From Bacillota bacterium (GTDB taxonomy: Bacteria; Bacillota; UBA4882; UBA8346), in NCBI GenBank assembly GCA_029974635.1, contig JARKQY010000011.1, positions 62,001 to 126,000 on the forward strand: DNA of 64,000 bases, in the 5' to 3' direction. Below the pieces are notes generated by a model. That model saw only the letters and a list, made by a program, of their open reading frames with translations. It had not been told where the DNA came from and did not search any database. A program made the position numbers and the translations under genes. Shown here piece after piece: positions 61,725-64,000 of this stretch. Position 1 is the first letter of the stretch; the number at the start of each line of letters is the position of its first letter.

Positions 61725-61754
61725 AAAGCCCCAGAATAAACTGGGGCTTTTTAT
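61725..61754 (+). terminator. Rho-independent terminator after the MerR gene
   Basis: AAAGCCCCAG and CTGGGGCTTT form a 10-bp stem followed by TTATTT. The rest of the 61713-62044 gap shows no gene. Confidence 0.85.
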
Positions 61755-62044
61755 TTCTAAGGCCCAACCAGGAATGAAAATATTTTTTTAACTGGATTAA
61801 GATGATTAACGGGATTTCATTAAACTCGCCTATGTCTCATTCGCATAAAATGATTTTAACTTTATATAGTCCTGTAAATCCTTGAATCCTGTCGAAATTC
61901 ATTTTTAAAATTTCTATTTCGTATGCGGAAGGTTTATAGCGGATATTCCAAAATATTTATTGTAGGTTCGCAAATTATGATGTAAAATAAAGCCAACGAA
62001 CTCACGTTCGTAAAATTCCTACGATTTTCACACGGAGACTAAAC

Positions 62045-62905
62045 ATGAATAAAGTGGCGATTGTTTACTTTTCCGGAACGGGAAATACCCAAGTCATCGC
62101 AGAATTAATCAAGAACCAAATGGCGGACCGCCATGTCGCTCTATACCGTGTTGAAAATGTTTTACATCATATTGAGGAAGCCAAACTGTCCAACTATGAT
62201 ATTCTGGGAATCGGTTTCCCGAGTTACGGGTTTAATGCACCGTTAATCATTACCGAGTTCGTAAAAAGGCTAAAGAATACTCGGAATCATCAAGTCTTCC
62301 TGTTCTTAACCTGCGCCGGTCCTTGTTATTTAAATGATGTAGCCGCTTTCGGCGTTAAGAGGATCTTAACGAAAAAGGGATATGAAATAATCTATGAAAA
62401 AGTAATCTGTATGCCGGCAAATGTTTTATTAAGATATGATGATGAACTGATCAAGCGGCTCTATGATGCGGCTATCCAAAGAACCCGGTGGTTGGCCGAT
62501 GATATTTCAAATCATGTCCGGAAAATACGGAATGACCGTTTCCTCCCCTACCTGTTTCGCTGGCTCTTCGTTCCCTTGGAAAAAATAGCGTTCAAGCTGT
62601 TTCCGTTGGATTTTACCGTCACCAAAGAATGTAATCAATGCCTTAAATGCGTCCGATCATGCCCGCGCAAAAATATTACACTTAAAGGGAAAATAAAACA
62701 TGGTTTGAAATGCGAAGTTTGTTATCGCTGCGTATATACCTGCCCCCGACAAGCCATTAAAGGAAGGCTATATAATCTAGCCATTGTGAAAGACGGCTAT
62801 AATATTCACGAAAAGATTGAAACAATCCAAAGTATGAACGCCGGCCAACCATTAAAAGGCATTTATAAGACTTTAGAATCTTACTTTAACGAGTCGAACT
62901 TCTAA
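62045..62905 (+). CDS. EFR1-type flavodoxin/ferredoxin fusion
   Basis: This 286-residue protein has a flavodoxin-like domain (residues about 3-150, beginning VAIVYFSGTGNTQVIAELI with the FMN-binding loop) followed by a two-cluster ferredoxin (CNQCLKCVRSCP and CEVCYRCVYTCP). It matches the EFR1 family of redox proteins, found in anaerobes. It likely carries electrons for an unknown cytoplasmic reductase. ACGGAGA precedes the ATG. A GNAT gene follows after 29 bases. Confidence 0.9.
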   Translation: MNKVAIVYFSGTGNTQVIAELIKNQMADRHVALYRVENVLHHIEEAKLSNYDILGIGFPSYGFNAPLIITEFVKRLKNTRNHQVFLFLTCAGPCYLNDVAAFGVKRILTKKGYEIIYEKVICMPANVLLRYDDELIKRLYDAAIQRTRWLADDISNHVRKIRNDRFLPYLFRWLFVPLEKIAFKLFPLDFTVTKECNQCLKCVRSCPRKNITLKGKIKHGLKCEVCYRCVYTCPRQAIKGRLYNLAIVKDGYNIHEKIETIQSMNAGQPLKGIYKTLESYFNESNF

Positions 62906-62934
62906 TACCTACACACTGGAGGAGATATCAAACC

Positions 62935-63432
62935 ATGAATTATGATATGTTTCGCGAAGTTCAAGAATCTGATTTACCTGAAGTATTGAAGATATATAAC
63001 TACTATGTCCAAAACAGCACCGCTACTTTCAGCATTAAACCCCTCTCCATCGATGAGATGCGGGATCTGGTTTTTTTTGACAACTCCAAGTACACCACCT
63101 TTATCATCCAGGATAACGGAACAATATGCGGGTATGTGCTTTTAGCCCAATATAAGAAAAGAGAAGCCTATGATGGAACTGCGGAGGTTACTATTTATCT
63201 CAGGCATGATTTTACCGGGAAAGGCTTTGGTAGCCTGGCAATCCAGTTTATTGAAGAGTTTGCCGGCCGCCGGAACATTCACGCGCTGGTAGCCATCATT
63301 TGCAGCGAGAACGGGCAAAGCATCCGGTTATTTGAGAAGAACGGCTATACCCAATGCGCCCATTACAAAGAAGTGGGCCGAAAGTTTGACCGGTACCTGG
63401 ATGTAGTTTGCTATCAAAAAATAATTCATTAG
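62935..63432 (+). CDS. GNAT N-acetyltransferase (PAT/phosphinothricin-type)
   Basis: This 165-residue protein has the PAT-like opening REVQESDLPEVLKIYNYYVQNSTATF, the acetyl-CoA loop FTGKGFGSLAIQFIEE and the late segment FEKNGYTQCAHYKEVGRKFDRYLDVVCYQK. Relatives acetylate amino acids, amino-acid analogues or methionine sulfone. GGAGGAGATATC precedes the ATG. It may form an operon with the EFR1 gene and the following methyltransferase gene. The substrate is unknown. Confidence 0.9.
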   Translation: MNYDMFREVQESDLPEVLKIYNYYVQNSTATFSIKPLSIDEMRDLVFFDNSKYTTFIIQDNGTICGYVLLAQYKKREAYDGTAEVTIYLRHDFTGKGFGSLAIQFIEEFAGRRNIHALVAIICSENGQSIRLFEKNGYTQCAHYKEVGRKFDRYLDVVCYQKIIH

Positions 63433-63445
63433 GAGTTCATTGCAA

Positions 63446-64000
63446 TTGTCCCAACAAATCCCGGAACTGCTTGAGGGCGAGCGGATTGATCTACTGGGCC
63501 GCCGCGGCTTGCAGATCATTCAAAACCCCAAAAAATTTAAATTTACCATCGACGCCTTTCTGTTAACCGGCTTTATTAAACCTAAACCGCAGCACCGGAT
63601 CATGGATCTCGGCGCCGGTAGCGGGGTACTATCGCTGTTAATCGCTGGCCAAAGAGGGATCGAGCATATTTACGGTCTGGAGATCCAGCCCGAACTGGTT
63701 TCCATGGCCAAACGCAGTGTAACCCTGAATCAATTGGACCATAAAATTACCATTCTGGAAGGAGACTTGCGGAGTTTACCTGTTTCGCTGAAACCCAATT
63801 CTTTCGACCATGTCATCTCCAATCCTCCGTTTTTTCCTGCTGATCAAGGAATAGTTTCCGGAAATGAAGCCCTGGCCAAAGCCAAGTTTGAAATTAGTTG
63901 TACCTTGGAGGATGTTATCAGGGCTTCTGCCAGACTGGTCAAAGCCAATGGCAGTGTTGCGTTGATATACCCTACCGGACGTCTGACGGTTTTAATTCAA
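63446..64000 (+). CDS. tRNA1(Val) (adenine-N6)-methyltransferase-like protein (partial)
   Basis: The gene starts with TTG at 63446-63448, ten bases after AGGAG, and runs off the window after about 185 residues. It opens with ELLEGERIDLLGRRGLQIIQNPKKFKFTIDA, carries the SAM motif MDLGAGSGVLSLLI and the catalytic NPPF in DHVISNPPFF. This is the TrmN6/YfiC family, which methylates A37 of tRNA-Val or related RNAs. It starts about 13 bases after the GNAT stop. Confidence 0.9.
   Translation, partial: MSQQIPELLEGERIDLLGRRGLQIIQNPKKFKFTIDAFLLTGFIKPKPQHRIMDLGAGSGVLSLLIAGQRGIEHIYGLEIQPELVSMAKRSVTLNQLDHKITILEGDLRSLPVSLKPNSFDHVISNPPFFPADQGIVSGNEALAKAKFEISCTLEDVIRASARLVKANGSVALIYPTGRLTVLIQ

Noticed and set aside
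1-64000. CRISPR arrays, prophage or complete insertion sequences
   Set aside because: No regularly spaced identical repeats, phage structural genes or intact transposase were seen; only an istB fragment is present.

Overview
The window reads as chromosomal DNA from a diderm, endospore-forming member of the Firmicutes. Spore genes (gerAB tail, gerAC, a SPOCS/DUF3794 protein) and the clostridial SCIFF peptide sit in the same 64 kb as lipid A genes (lpxC, fabZ, lpxA, lpxI), Lpt transport genes (lptC, lptA, lptB, lptF, an LptD-like barrel) and an outer-membrane protein with an SLH-like N-terminus. A Limnochordia/Hydrogenispora-like lineage is my best guess; this is inference from gene content, not a database result.

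Layout. 1-1.4 kb: end of a ger spore-germination operon. 1.4-4.3 kb: decayed DNA (MntA/HepT relics, an IS21 istB fragment, a frameshifted lipoprotein/beta-propeller gene, a relic of an rlmD 3' end). 4.5-8 kb: rlmD, then the SCIFF precursor and its radical SAM maturase. 8-22.6 kb: a minus-strand glycan-use block with two paralogous LacI regulators, two CUT1 ABC importers without an ATPase, a GH35 beta-galactosidase and a secreted GH5-CBM6-CBM13 enzyme. 22.6-28 kb: an unknown anchored protein, an OpuC-type compatible-solute importer with a BusR-like regulator, and a PII gene lacking a normal start. 28.5-36.9 kb: a self-contained PTS operon (HPr, EI, PRD regulator with fused IIA, IIB, IIC) followed by a phosphotriesterase-like lactonase, a KDPG-type aldolase and a HAD phosphatase. 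37-39 kb: tRNA-Ala(CGC), a 57-residue Cys-rich protein, a REP-like inverted doublet and an orphan DNA methyltransferase. 39-52 kb: the outer-membrane cluster. 52-55.4 kb: an unusual ABC pair. 55.7-64 kb: SPOCS protein, GNAT, Hsp20, a two-component system with a Spy-like protein, a BmrR-type MerR regulator, an EFR1 ferredoxin, a second GNAT and the start of a tRNA1(Val) methyltransferase gene.

How the genes fit together. The GH5 enzyme cuts a plant-type polysaccharide outside the cell, the two importers take up oligosaccharides, GH35 removes galactosyl units, and LacI proteins probably act at the ACG-centred operators upstream. BusR-type control of the opu operon would link solute uptake to c-di-AMP. 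The lpx/lpt cluster starts at a consensus promoter in front of lpxC and supplies lipid A synthesis and transport, although lpxD, lpxB and lpxK are not in the window.

Outside the genes, two families of short intergenic repeats occur in several unrelated gaps. One is built on a GTAGC-GCTAC hairpin (five copies). The other runs from TTAAACCGCG to TTGCCGGATTYATGTT (three copies). Neither matches an element I can name.
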